This document shows, piece after piece, positions 24,905-35,128 of a stretch of 64,000 bases of DNA. The notes under the pieces were generated by a model, which ran no database searches, was not told the origin of the DNA, and saw only the letters and a list, made by a program, of their open reading frames with translations. Source of the DNA: G963676795 sp963677215 (GTDB lineage Bacteria > Desulfobacterota > Desulfuromonadia > Desulfuromonadales > Geopsychrobacteraceae). Within the stretch, counting starts at the first letter, position 1; each line of letters starts with the position of its first letter. The position numbers were made by a program, and so were the translations under genes. The stretch is taken from assembly GCA_963677215.1 (NCBI GenBank), contig OY781919.1, forward strand, positions 1,178,001 to 1,242,000, given 5' to 3'.

Positions 24905-26704
24905 ATGATCAAAAGCTTCAATCAGATTTATCACAGTCGGGATGATCTTGTCCGGCTCAGGTCCAAGGTTGCGGATGTTCCGTCTGGCAGGTCACTGATC
25001 CAGGTTTTTTGCGGAGTTGTCGAGTTCGATGTCATTCGTGTTCTGCAGCAGGAATTGGTAGAGTTTTTCCCGGGAGCCACTGTCGTCGGGCTGACCACTT
25101 CAGGAGAAATCCTCGGCAACTGGAGTACGAGTCGCAGTATCCTGATCAACCTGACCCAGTTTGATAAGAGTGACGTCAAATCCTTACTGATCGATTTCAA
25201 CGAAGCCCCTGACGTCGTCGCCACAACGATGGCAAAAGAGCTTTCGACGGATTCCCTCAAAGCATTGATCCTGTTCAGTTGCAGCATCAGCGACAACAGT
25301 CTGAATAACGGTGAACGGCTTATTCGGGCGTTGGGTGAGCAGTTCGGCGAGACATTGATCTGCGGTGCCATGGCCGGCGAAGATGGTGAAGCCGGAATAA
25401 CCTATGTTTTTACCGAAGATAAGATCAGCAGCCGCGGTTGCCTTGTCGCCGCCCTGGCCGGAGAATCACTGACCGTCGGAAATGCCTATAATCTGGGCTG
25501 GGTACCGATCGGCAAGCGGTTGACGATTACCAGGGCTGAAGGGGCACGCGTCTATACGATTGAAGACAAGCTTCCCAGTGAGATTTATGCCTATTATCTT
25601 GGTCAGGACATCGCCGATAAACTGCCGATGTCGGCCATCGACTTTCCACTAATGATCGAGAGGGACGGCCTGCAGATGGCCGTTTATATGACCGATCTCA
25701 ATGCGGATGGTTCAGTTAATTATGTCCTCGATCTCTCTGCTGGTGAGCAGATACGCTTTGGCATCTGTCAGGCTGACCTGCTGACTCAGGGCGTCAAGAA
25801 GCTTTACCGTGAGATCAGTCAATTTGAACCGCAAGCTCTTTTCGCCTATTCCTGTATCTCACGGAAGTGGAATTTCGGCGAAGATATCGGTGTCGAGCTT
25901 TCGGCCTTCAACAACTATCCTTTCACTGCCGGAAGTTTCGGGTATGGCGAGTTCTTCAAGCCGCACCGGCAGGCCGGCCGCCTGTTCAGCCAGTCTCTGA
26001 CTCTTTTGTTGCTCAGTGAAGAGGACTCTGAGGTGGATCGATCGCAACAGGCAAGCGAGATCGAAGATCTGGAACTGGGGGAGTCCCGTCAGTTCAGGGC
26101 GATGAGGGTCCTGCATCGCCTGGTCGATATTGCGACCCAGGAAAGCGAGGCGATGCACAGCGATCTGATCAGGATCGCCAGCCGTGACTTTTTGACCGGA
26201 CTGGCCAACCGGCGTCTCTTTGATGAAACCCTCGAGAAAGAATTTGTTCGTCACAAACGCTCTCATCTTCCTTTGTCGCTGATCCTCATCGATATCGATC
26301 TGTTCAAATCCTATAACGACACCTACGGTCATGTCAGCGGTGATGACTGTCTGCGGGCGATAGGCAATGCGCTGCTCAAAAGTGTTAAGCGCAGTTGTGA
26401 TTTGGTCGCTCGCTACGGAGGGGAGGAATTCGGCTGTATTCTGCCTCTGACAGAGTATCGGATAGCGATGTCTCTCGCCGATGAATTGCGCATCAATTTG
26501 GAAAATCTCAAAATACCGCACAAGAATTCCCCGATTGCCCCGGTTGTGACCGCCAGCTTTGGCGTGTTGACCATCGATGTCGACGAATCCGCCGGCCTGT
26601 CCTTCAGTAACCTGATAGAGGCCTGTGACAGTTACCTGTACCAGGCCAAAGAAGCTGGCCGTAACAGGGTGGAGGGTGGCCGTCTGCGCAGGCGTAGTGA
26701 TTGA
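24905..26704 (+). CDS. FIST domain diguanylate cyclase
   Basis: 599 aa. The N-terminal two thirds (about 25-375) match FIST-N and FIST-C sensory domains (FFPGATVVGLTTSGEI, ALILFSCSISDNSL, FAYSCISRKWNFG, NNYPFTAGSFGYGEF), which are thought to sense small ligands such as amino acids. The C-terminal GGDEF domain (about 425-590) has an active-site ARYGGEEFGC and an inhibitory-site RSCD five residues upstream. No membrane segment or signal peptide, so cytosolic. GAGGTGGA abuts the ATG. Divergent from the orphan Liv-type binding protein. Confidence 0.92.
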   Translation: MIKSFNQIYHSRDDLVRLRSKVADVPSGRSLIQVFCGVVEFDVIRVLQQELVEFFPGATVVGLTTSGEILGNWSTSRSILINLTQFDKSDVKSLLIDFNEAPDVVATTMAKELSTDSLKALILFSCSISDNSLNNGERLIRALGEQFGETLICGAMAGEDGEAGITYVFTEDKISSRGCLVAALAGESLTVGNAYNLGWVPIGKRLTITRAEGARVYTIEDKLPSEIYAYYLGQDIADKLPMSAIDFPLMIERDGLQMAVYMTDLNADGSVNYVLDLSAGEQIRFGICQADLLTQGVKKLYREISQFEPQALFAYSCISRKWNFGEDIGVELSAFNNYPFTAGSFGYGEFFKPHRQAGRLFSQSLTLLLLSEEDSEVDRSQQASEIEDLELGESRQFRAMRVLHRLVDIATQESEAMHSDLIRIASRDFLTGLANRRLFDETLEKEFVRHKRSHLPLSLILIDIDLFKSYNDTYGHVSGDDCLRAIGNALLKSVKRSCDLVARYGGEEFGCILPLTEYRIAMSLADELRINLENLKIPHKNSPIAPVVTASFGVLTIDVDESAGLSFSNLIEACDSYLYQAKEAGRNRVEGGRLRRRSD

Positions 26705-26824
26705 AATTTTTGAGCCCGGTGGCCATGCTTAGGGATGAAGTCCGTCCTTTCCTCTGTGACAGGGGTGCAGTTTTATTCCTGAGCGTTACAATTGAAGAAA
26801 GCAATATATGGCAAGGAGGGCGCT

Positions 26825-27661
26825 ATGAAGAACCTGCTATTGGCAACCGATTTTTCGTCAGAAGCTGACATCGCCCTGTCCAGAGCGATCAATCTCGCAG
26901 CAGCTCAGTCAGCCACTCTTCATATTATCCATATCTCATCCTCAGTGAGTGAAGATGCTGACGGAGGGGAACAGCGCCTTTGCCGATATCTGGCCAGCAG
27001 GCCTGAATACAGGACGGTACAGCATGAAGCAAAGGTCCTTTTCAGCAACGAAATCAGCAGTGCCATTCTGAACCGGGCTGAAGAGGTTGCCGCCGAGCTG
27101 ATCATCATGGGTATGCATCGTAAGACAAAATTGCGCGAACTCTTTACCGGTACGAACATTGACCAGGTGGTCCGCAAGGGGAGCAGGCCGGTCCTGATGG
27201 TCAGGCATGCCTGCAAAAAATCCTATCAGCAGGTTTTGATCGGTAGCGATTTTTCTCCTGCGGCCGATGCCGCGCTGGAACTGTCGTTGGAACTGGCCGG
27301 CACGGCAAGTATCCACCTGATGCACGCCTTCAATATCCCCGATACCTATATCGGTGACAAGATCGAGCAGTATGCCGGAGATGTCATTGAGAGTAACGAA
27401 AAACGTAAAATGGAGAGTTTTCTCGAAGAAAAGCGCGATATGATCGTCCATAGCCACAAAATACTGGCTGCAGTTCATGTCCGGGTCGATCAGGGGGCCG
27501 CCTACGAATCGCTGCTTGCTGAGGCGGAGGCCATCGGAGCCGACCTGATCGCCATTGGTGCTCATAGCGGGGCGATTTTTTCTCCTTTCAAGGTTGGCGG
27601 CACCACCCATGATATCCTGATCAATCCGCCCTGTGATGTGCTGATCGGTATTCCACGCTAA
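26825..27661 (+). CDS. Tandem universal stress protein
   Basis: 278 aa made of two Usp domains (about 1-135 and 140-278). Each starts with a typical strand (NLLLATDFSSEADIALSRA; QVLIGSDFSPAADAALELS) and ends with a short GMHRKT- or GAHSGA-type loop, but the classical G-2X-G-9X-GS motif is not fully kept, so ATP binding is uncertain. ATG 26825 follows AAGGAGGGCGCT; a further ATG upstream lacks this site. Expected role: cytosolic stress adaptation. Confidence 0.9.
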   Translation: MKNLLLATDFSSEADIALSRAINLAAAQSATLHIIHISSSVSEDADGGEQRLCRYLASRPEYRTVQHEAKVLFSNEISSAILNRAEEVAAELIIMGMHRKTKLRELFTGTNIDQVVRKGSRPVLMVRHACKKSYQQVLIGSDFSPAADAALELSLELAGTASIHLMHAFNIPDTYIGDKIEQYAGDVIESNEKRKMESFLEEKRDMIVHSHKILAAVHVRVDQGAAYESLLAEAEAIGADLIAIGAHSGAIFSPFKVGGTTHDILINPPCDVLIGIPR

Positions 27662-27799
27662 TTTCAATCGCCGCAAACGCCGTGACGCGCATTGAGTTGC
27701 GCTTCAGTCTGGAACGTCTTAAGATCTGTTCTTATCGCCCGTGGTCAACCGCTGCGGATTGCCATCATCTGAATGTCATCAACGAGAACAGGTCTTATT

Positions 27800-28519
27800 A
27801 TGAAGCCAATCTATATCATCAAAACCGGAACGACCTTTCCGGTTATCGTCCAGGAATACGGAGATTTTGACCAGTGGACGCTCAAGGCCCTGGGACCGAC
27901 GGCGGTGCCGCTCAAAGTGATCGATGTTAACAGTATGCCGACGCAACTGCCCGCTGCCCAAGATTGTGCCGGGGTCGTCATCACCGGTTCCCATGCCATG
28001 GTTACAGACAACCTTGCCTGGAGCCTTCAGCTGGAAAGCTGGCTGCGTATCCTGGTAGAGGCAGAAGTTCCTGTTTTCGGCATCTGTTACGGTCATCAAC
28101 TGCTGGCCCGAGCCTGTGGTGGCCTGGTCGACTACCACCCGCTGGGCAAGGAGATCGGTACGGTCGCCGTCGAGCGCTTGGCGCAGAGCGATAACGACCC
28201 GATCTTCAGCGATCTGCCGCCAATCTTCAGCGCACATGCAACCCATTCTCAGTCGGTCCTTGAGTTGCCGCAGGGTGCAGTCCTGCTGGCGAGCAACTCT
28301 TTTGAGGCGCATCATGCCTTTCGTCTCGGTTCCTGCGCCTGGGGGGTGCAGTTCCATCCTGAATATCACTGCGACCACATGCGACTCTATGTTCAGGAAC
28401 AGGCCGAGGATCTTTGCGGCAACGGTATGGATATCCGGGGTATCCTCGATTCGATTTGCGAAACTCCCGCTGCGGCACAGCTGATCAGGAATTTTACCCG
28501 TTATGTCGAAAGCCGCTGA
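27800..28519 (+). CDS. Class I glutamine amidotransferase-like protein
   Basis: 239 aa, GATase1 fold like the GMP-synthase glutaminase domain but without a synthetase part. Catalytic Cys in FGICYGHQLLA, His/Glu in GVQFHPEY. Preceding VVITGSHAMVTDN matches the oxyanion region. It probably hydrolyses glutamine or a gamma-glutamyl compound; the acceptor is unknown. It overlaps the next small gene by 17 bases, which suggests a two-gene unit. Confidence 0.88.
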   Translation: MKPIYIIKTGTTFPVIVQEYGDFDQWTLKALGPTAVPLKVIDVNSMPTQLPAAQDCAGVVITGSHAMVTDNLAWSLQLESWLRILVEAEVPVFGICYGHQLLARACGGLVDYHPLGKEIGTVAVERLAQSDNDPIFSDLPPIFSAHATHSQSVLELPQGAVLLASNSFEAHHAFRLGSCAWGVQFHPEYHCDHMRLYVQEQAEDLCGNGMDIRGILDSICETPAAAQLIRNFTRYVESR

Positions 28520-28814
28520 GGTGATGCTGGGACTGGTCCAATCGGACCAGTACACGGCTCAGGAACTGGAGATCATGAAGGAGCGGGCCTCGGCTCTCGG
28601 GCGGGCCGGGGACCAGTTGGCGGCTGCTCTCAAGGCCTATGCTCATGCTGAAACTGTGCAGGAAAAAGACGCCTGTTGTGGGGATGCAGCTTATCGTCTC
28701 TGGACTCTGATGGTCCAACGTGAAGCGATGGGGCTTGCACTAAATAATCTTGGCTGGATCCGCGATGCTTATGCTATTCCAGACGAGGTTTGGCGGTGTT
28801 ATCTAAGGATTTAA
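28503..28814 (+). CDS. Small conserved hypothetical protein (DUF6665-like)
   Basis: 103 aa, helical, soluble, no signal. Blocks such as ELEIMKERASALGRAGDQL, YRLWTLMVQREAMGL and IRDAYAIPDEVW recall a short uncharacterised family (tentatively DUF6665; from memory, not checked). It overlaps the amidotransferase gene by 17 bases and ends 13 bases before the convergent VWA gene. Function unknown. Confidence 0.6.
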   Translation: MSKAAEVMLGLVQSDQYTAQELEIMKERASALGRAGDQLAAALKAYAHAETVQEKDACCGDAAYRLWTLMVQREAMGLALNNLGWIRDAYAIPDEVWRCYLRI

Positions 28815-28826
28815 AGAGGGTTTCGA

Positions 28827-30017
28827 TCAGCGCTGGGTCAACTTCTGAACAGCTTGGTCCAGACCGTCAAGCGACAATTCAAACATCGGGAAGATTGCCT
28901 TGATCATCTCGATTGACTTGGTATAGCGCCACTGCTCCTGACGGATCGGGTTGAGCCAGACCGTATGGGGGAATCTATCCGCCAGAAAACGGAGCTGATC
29001 AATAGACGGTCGACCGCTGTGTTCAAAGGCGTAGATAGATCCGTTTGAAAGCAACAGTTCATAGGGGGCCATGCTGGCATCGCCAACCAGGATGAAGCGG
29101 GTGTCCGGATCAGCGTGAATAAATTTTTCCAAGGGGACAGGATCCTTGTAGCGGCCTGGATCACGCCAGACCTGATTATAGATGGTGTTGTGAAAATAGT
29201 AGGTCTGCAGGTCTTTGAACTGAGATTTAGCGTGCTGAAAAAGATCCTGCACCAGATGGATATAGGGATCCATCGACCAGCCGCCGTTATCCATCAGCAA
29301 AACAACCTTGAGACGATCGACGACATTGCGGTCAAAGACCAGTTCAATCTCCCCGGCATTTTTCATCGTCTGGTAGATCGATTCATCGACGTTGAGTCTG
29401 TCTTTACTCCCCTGCGGAACAAGATGGCGTAACTTCTTCAGCGCCTCGCCCATGGTCGAATAGGTCAGCCTGGCCTGTAGTGAATAGTCACGATAGCGCC
29501 GTTCCCCGGCAATCTGGCGAGCCGATTTGTTGCGTGACGTACCGCCGATGCGCAATCCACCCGGATGATAGCCCGAATGGCCGACCGGCGAGATTCCCCC
29601 GGTACCGATCCACTTGCTGCCACCATCATGACGTTCATGCTGATCCTTGAGTCGCTCTTTGAAGTATTCCAGCAACTCATCCTGAGACATCCGACCTAGC
29701 ATCGACTCGTTGATCCCCAACGCATCCGCAAGAATCTTCGGATCTTTCAGCCATTCTTCCAGCATACTTTTGGCAATCAGTTCAAAGACATCGTCACCTA
29801 ACTCCGGAAGTTCTACCCCCTCAAAAACATGGGTAAAGACCTGGTCGTAGAGATCAAAATACTTTTCGCTTTTGATCAGCAGGGTCCGGGCGATGGTGTA
29901 GAGATCATCCAGCGTATTGATATAGCCGGATGACAAAGCTCGCTGCAGGGTTAAAAACGAGGTTGGGCTGACCGGAATGTTCTGTTCCCTGAGAGTGTAG
30001 AAAAATTGGACAAACAT
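28827..30017 (-). CDS. VWA domain protein, CoxE-like, partner of MoxR ATPase
   Basis: 396 aa. The C-terminal half is a von Willebrand A fold; the metal-site motif reads MDNGGWSMDPY instead of the common DxSGS, and the later Asp of the fold is at GDASMAPYEL. The N-terminal half is helical (FFYTLREQNIPVSPTSFL). Such VWA proteins act with a MoxR AAA ATPase in metal-cofactor insertion or complex assembly. It is nine bases downstream of the MoxR gene, so they form a pair. The client protein is not apparent in the neighbourhood. Confidence 0.88.
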   Translation of the reverse strand: MFVQFFYTLREQNIPVSPTSFLTLQRALSSGYINTLDDLYTIARTLLIKSEKYFDLYDQVFTHVFEGVELPELGDDVFELIAKSMLEEWLKDPKILADALGINESMLGRMSQDELLEYFKERLKDQHERHDGGSKWIGTGGISPVGHSGYHPGGLRIGGTSRNKSARQIAGERRYRDYSLQARLTYSTMGEALKKLRHLVPQGSKDRLNVDESIYQTMKNAGEIELVFDRNVVDRLKVVLLMDNGGWSMDPYIHLVQDLFQHAKSQFKDLQTYYFHNTIYNQVWRDPGRYKDPVPLEKFIHADPDTRFILVGDASMAPYELLLSNGSIYAFEHSGRPSIDQLRFLADRFPHTVWLNPIRQEQWRYTKSIEMIKAIFPMFELSLDGLDQAVQKLTQR

Positions 30018-30026
30018 GGCTGCAGA

Positions 30027-30869
30027 TCAGGAACGATGTCGGTTGATGATGACGTTCTGCACCTTCTGGTAATCGCTGCTTTTCTTGAACAGGACGCCCA
30101 GGTAAGGAATTTCCTGCCTGAGACGGTCGCCGTCACGAAAGTCTGGATCGGCAACTAGGGCGCGCAACCAGTTGATCAATTCCCGTGTTGCTGGTTTTTT
30201 TTCAATACCGTCAATGTTGCGCAGATCGTAAAAGAGCGAAAGAGCGTTATCGGTCAGGGTATTACCTAGGTCTGGGAAATGGACATCGATAATATTGCGC
30301 ATCATCTTCGGATCGGGGAAGGCGATATGGTGGAAGTTGCAGCGGCCGAGGAACGGATCGGAGAGATCCTTTTTCGAGTTGGAGGTAATGATGATAACCG
30401 GCCGGTTTTGAGCCCGGACAACGGCATCGGTTTCGATGATATCGAACTGCATCTGATCTAGAACATCGAGCATGTCATCCTGGAATTCCGTTTCCGCTTT
30501 ATCGATCTCGTCGATCAGCAGGACACAGCGTTTATCGGCCACAAAGGCCTGGCCGATTTTTCCCATCTTGATGTAATCGTTGATATTGCTGACATCACGC
30601 TGTGAATCGCTGAACCGGCTGTCGTTCAGACGGGTCAGGGTATCGTATTGATAGAGCGCTTCGATCAGCTTCATGCTCGATTTAACGTTCAATATGACCA
30701 GCTCCATGCGCAATGTCTCGGCGATGGCATGGGCGAGCATAGTTTTTCCCGTTCCCGGTTCACCTTTGAGCAGCAACGGCATTTCAAGTTTCATTGAGAT
30801 GTTAACAATCTTTGCCAACTCGTCATCAAGGACATATTTTGCAGAACCACTAAAACTTGCTGCTTCCAT
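30027..30869 (-). CDS. MoxR-type AAA ATPase
   Basis: 280 aa. AAA core with Walker A GEPGTGKTML near residue 36, Walker B CVLLIDEIDKAE, sensor 1 in VIITSNSKKDLSD and an Arg finger in DPFLGRCNFH. MoxR ATPases work as chaperone-like engines with VWA partners, here the next gene. ATG at 30869 preceded by AGGAACGATC. Divergent from the DMT transporter leader at 31084. Confidence 0.9.
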   Translation of the reverse strand: MEAASFSGSAKYVLDDELAKIVNISMKLEMPLLLKGEPGTGKTMLAHAIAETLRMELVILNVKSSMKLIEALYQYDTLTRLNDSRFSDSQRDVSNINDYIKMGKIGQAFVADKRCVLLIDEIDKAETEFQDDMLDVLDQMQFDIIETDAVVRAQNRPVIIITSNSKKDLSDPFLGRCNFHHIAFPDPKMMRNIIDVHFPDLGNTLTDNALSLFYDLRNIDGIEKKPATRELINWLRALVADPDFRDGDRLRQEIPYLGVLFKKSSDYQKVQNVIINRHRS

Positions 30870-31083
30870 AAGCGATCGTTCCTGTTTGTCGGCTTATCGC
30901 CTGTCGGCTCAGCCGTGTGAATATGTGTTTTATTTTGGATTAACAATTTTCTTCGGATAACTGGATAACATAAATATTTTTTTCAGAAAAGGGAGCAGCG
31001 CTCAAGTGAATTCACATTTAAGCCCTATTGACAGATCTTAAAGCCTGTTTTTGATGGGAGAATAACAGAAATTTTATAGAAGT

Positions 31084-31112
31084 TTGACCCGGAAAGTTTG
31101 GAGGTATATAAA
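31084..31112 (+). promoter_or_regulatory. Sigma-70-type promoter of a short transcript upstream of the DMT gene
   Basis: TTGACC (31084-31089) and TATAAA (31107-31112) are separated by exactly 17 bases. Initiation is expected near 31119, only 85 bases before an intrinsic terminator. The rest of the 369-base spacer (30870-31238) shows no gene. Confidence 0.6.
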
Positions 31113-31118
31113 ACATTA

Positions 31119-31204
31119 TGGCTCGCAAGAGAGCACTGGTGCTTTTTGAAAATCAGCGATGCCGGATAGCCCTTCAATGAAGGCATCCGGCATCAGCTTT
31201 TTTA
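31119..31204 (+). ncRNA. Putative small RNA or transcription-attenuation leader
   Basis: The segment runs from the predicted start site to a terminator (arms GATGCCGGAT 31158-31167 and ATCCGGCATC 31185-31194, then AGCTTTTTT). The DMT gene starts 35 bases after it. A 20-codon frame (31118-31180: MARKRALVLFENQRCRIALQ) ends inside the hairpin loop, yet the predicted start site leaves it no ribosome site. Since the upstream gene is divergent, this terminator cannot serve it. Either an independent sRNA or a conditional terminator for the transporter; no known riboswitch family was recognised. Confidence 0.5.
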
Positions 31205-31238
31205 GTTAAAAAATTCCCAAAGAACGAGAGGCCCAATT

Positions 31239-32126
31239 ATGACAAACCGACTTTCGCCGCAGCTCAAAGCCTATCTCGCCTTGCTGGTTCTTGTCCTGAT
31301 CTGGGGGTATAACTGGGTTGTGATGAAGACCGCCGTCATGTATGCCGGGCCGCTTGATTTTGCCGCTCTGCGCCTGGTTCTAAGCGGGATCTGCTTTTTT
31401 CTTCTGCTACTCTGGTTCAAAAAGCCACTCAAACCGGCGGAAATTCGCAGCACCTTTTTGTCCGGGATATTTCAGCTTTCGGGCTTCTACGGTCTTTCGG
31501 CCTGGGCCATGGTCAATGGCGGCGCCGGCAAGACGGCCGTACTGGTCTACGGTATGCCGTTCTGGGTGATTCTGATGGCCTGGCCGGTTCTGGGCGAGAG
31601 GCTGAAGAGGTTCCAGTGGCTGAGTGTCGTTCTGGCGCTGGCCGGTCTGCTCTTTATTCTGGTGCCGCTGAACCTGAGCGAAGGTCTGTTCAGCAAAGCG
31701 CTGGCCCTTTTTTCCGGGGTCAGCTGGGCGGTCGGTGTTATCGTTTCCAAGCGCTTTCAGAAAAAGGTCAAGGTCGACCTGCTTTCATACACCACCTGGC
31801 AGACCATCTTTGCCAGTATTCCGATTGTCATCATTGCTCTACTCGCCCCTGGTGAGCCGATTCACTGGTCATGGACCTTTATCGCCGCGTTGTTTTACTG
31901 CATCGTGCCGGCGAGCGTGCTGGCCTGGCTGATCTGGTTTTACTCGCTCAACCGCCTGACCGCCGGTTCGGTTGGCCTTGCGGCGCTCGGTGCCCCGATC
32001 ATCGGCGTCTTCTCAGCCTGGATTCAGATGGGTGAACAGCCTGACGGTCTCGAGGCGACTGGGATTGTACTGGTTATCCTTGCCCTGGCGATAAATACGA
32101 TCCAGGCGCTCAAACCAAGCCGCTAA
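31239..32126 (+). CDS. EamA/DMT family transporter
   Basis: 295 aa, ten membrane helices in two EamA repeats (LLVLVLIWGYNWVVMKTAV for repeat 1; GVSWAVGVIVSKRFQ for repeat 2). Family members export amino acids or metabolites. It is preceded by a promoter and terminator-like leader (31084-31204), which suggests conditional expression, and converges on the liv-ior operon at a shared terminator. Its substrate is not known; an amino acid related to that operon is a guess. Confidence 0.9.
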   Translation: MTNRLSPQLKAYLALLVLVLIWGYNWVVMKTAVMYAGPLDFAALRLVLSGICFFLLLLWFKKPLKPAEIRSTFLSGIFQLSGFYGLSAWAMVNGGAGKTAVLVYGMPFWVILMAWPVLGERLKRFQWLSVVLALAGLLFILVPLNLSEGLFSKALALFSGVSWAVGVIVSKRFQKKVKVDLLSYTTWQTIFASIPIVIIALLAPGEPIHWSWTFIAALFYCIVPASVLAWLIWFYSLNRLTAGSVGLAALGAPIIGVFSAWIQMGEQPDGLEATGIVLVILALAINTIQALKPSR

Positions 32127-32137
32127 AGGCTCAGAGT

Positions 32138-32182
32138 AAAAAAGCCACACCCGCAGAGAGTTTCTCAAGGTGTGGCTTTTTT
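32138..32182. terminator. Bidirectional terminator
   Basis: Perfect 14-base arms (AAAAAAGCCACACC and complement) between the convergent DMT and livF-paaK genes, with T runs in both directions. Confidence 0.92.
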
Positions 32183-32208
32183 CAATCAGCAGTTTTTCTC
32201 CTGAAAAA

Positions 32209-34293
<2,085 letters not shown>

Positions 34294-34315
34294 AGAGTTA
34301 TCCGTATTTATAAAT

Positions 34316-34359
34316 ACCGTCCTCAATCCCCCTATTGAATTGGGGGGATTGAGGACGGT
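34316..34359. repeat. 17-bp perfect hairpin between livG and livF-paaK
   Basis: Arms at 34316-34332 and 34343-34359 are exact complements around a 10-base loop in the 70-base gap between the two genes. A T-rich tail exists only on the plus strand, so in operon direction it is not a classic terminator; it may block exonucleases, lower livF-paaK expression, or be a mobile palindrome. Confidence 0.75.
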
Positions 34360-34363
34360 GCTT

Positions 34364-35128
34364 TTAAGCCGTCGCTTCCATCTTGCCCAGGTACGCTTCC
34401 AGGACCAGCGGATTGCGTCGGACTTCGTCCGGGGTGCCGCTGGCGATGCATTTGCCGCTGTCTAGGACTACGACCTGATCAGCGATGGTCATGACCAGGT
34501 CCATGTCATGTTCAACCAGCAGCATGGTCAGTCCTTCGCTGCGCAGGCGTTTCAGCTGTTCACCGACCGCTGCGGTTTCATCGGCGTTGAGGCCGGCGAC
34601 CGGTTCGTCGAGGAGCAGCAGATGCGGGTTGCCGACGGTGGCCCGGGCCAGTTCGACCCGTTTTTTATCGCCGTAGGGCAGGGCGGTGGCCGGCCATTTC
34701 GCTTTGTTGCTTAAGGAAAAGCGGTCCAGGGCCTCCAGGGCACGCAATTTGAGTTGACGTTCACGGGTGCGCAGGTAAGGCAAGCGCAGCATCGCCATCA
34801 GCATCGAGTTGCCCCCTTCGCAGCTTAAACCGGTCAGGACGTTGTCGAGTACGGTCAGGCGCGGGAAGATCTTCAGGTTCTGGAAGGTCCGGGCTATGCC
34901 GCTGCGCCTGATCAGGTGCGGTGGCTGACCGGAAATATCCTCTCCACGAAACAGGATCTCACCTTCCGACGGTGGAATGACACCGGTGATGCAGTTGATC
35001 AGGGTGCTTTTTCCGGCACCGTTGGGGCCGATCAGGGCGGTCAGTTTCCCTTCAGGCACCTCGAAGCTGACATTGCTTAAGGCCGGCAGGCCACCGAAAT
35101 TCTTACTGACATTATTCAGACGCAGCAT
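34364..35128 (-). CDS. livG: Branched-chain amino acid-type ABC transporter ATPase LivG
   Basis: 254 aa. Walker A GPNGAGKST, signature LPYGDKKRVELARA (the YGD variant usual in LivG), Walker B LLLLDEPVAGLN, C-terminal LivG extension ending in AYLGKMEA. It pairs with LivF, here the N-terminal half of the fusion. It overlaps livM by 17 bases; GAGGAGACAG precedes the ATG. Confidence 0.92.
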   Translation of the reverse strand: MLRLNNVSKNFGGLPALSNVSFEVPEGKLTALIGPNGAGKSTLINCITGVIPPSEGEILFRGEDISGQPPHLIRRSGIARTFQNLKIFPRLTVLDNVLTGLSCEGGNSMLMAMLRLPYLRTRERQLKLRALEALDRFSLSNKAKWPATALPYGDKKRVELARATVGNPHLLLLDEPVAGLNADETAAVGEQLKRLRSEGLTMLLVEHDMDLVMTIADQVVVLDSGKCIASGTPDEVRRNPLVLEAYLGKMEATA

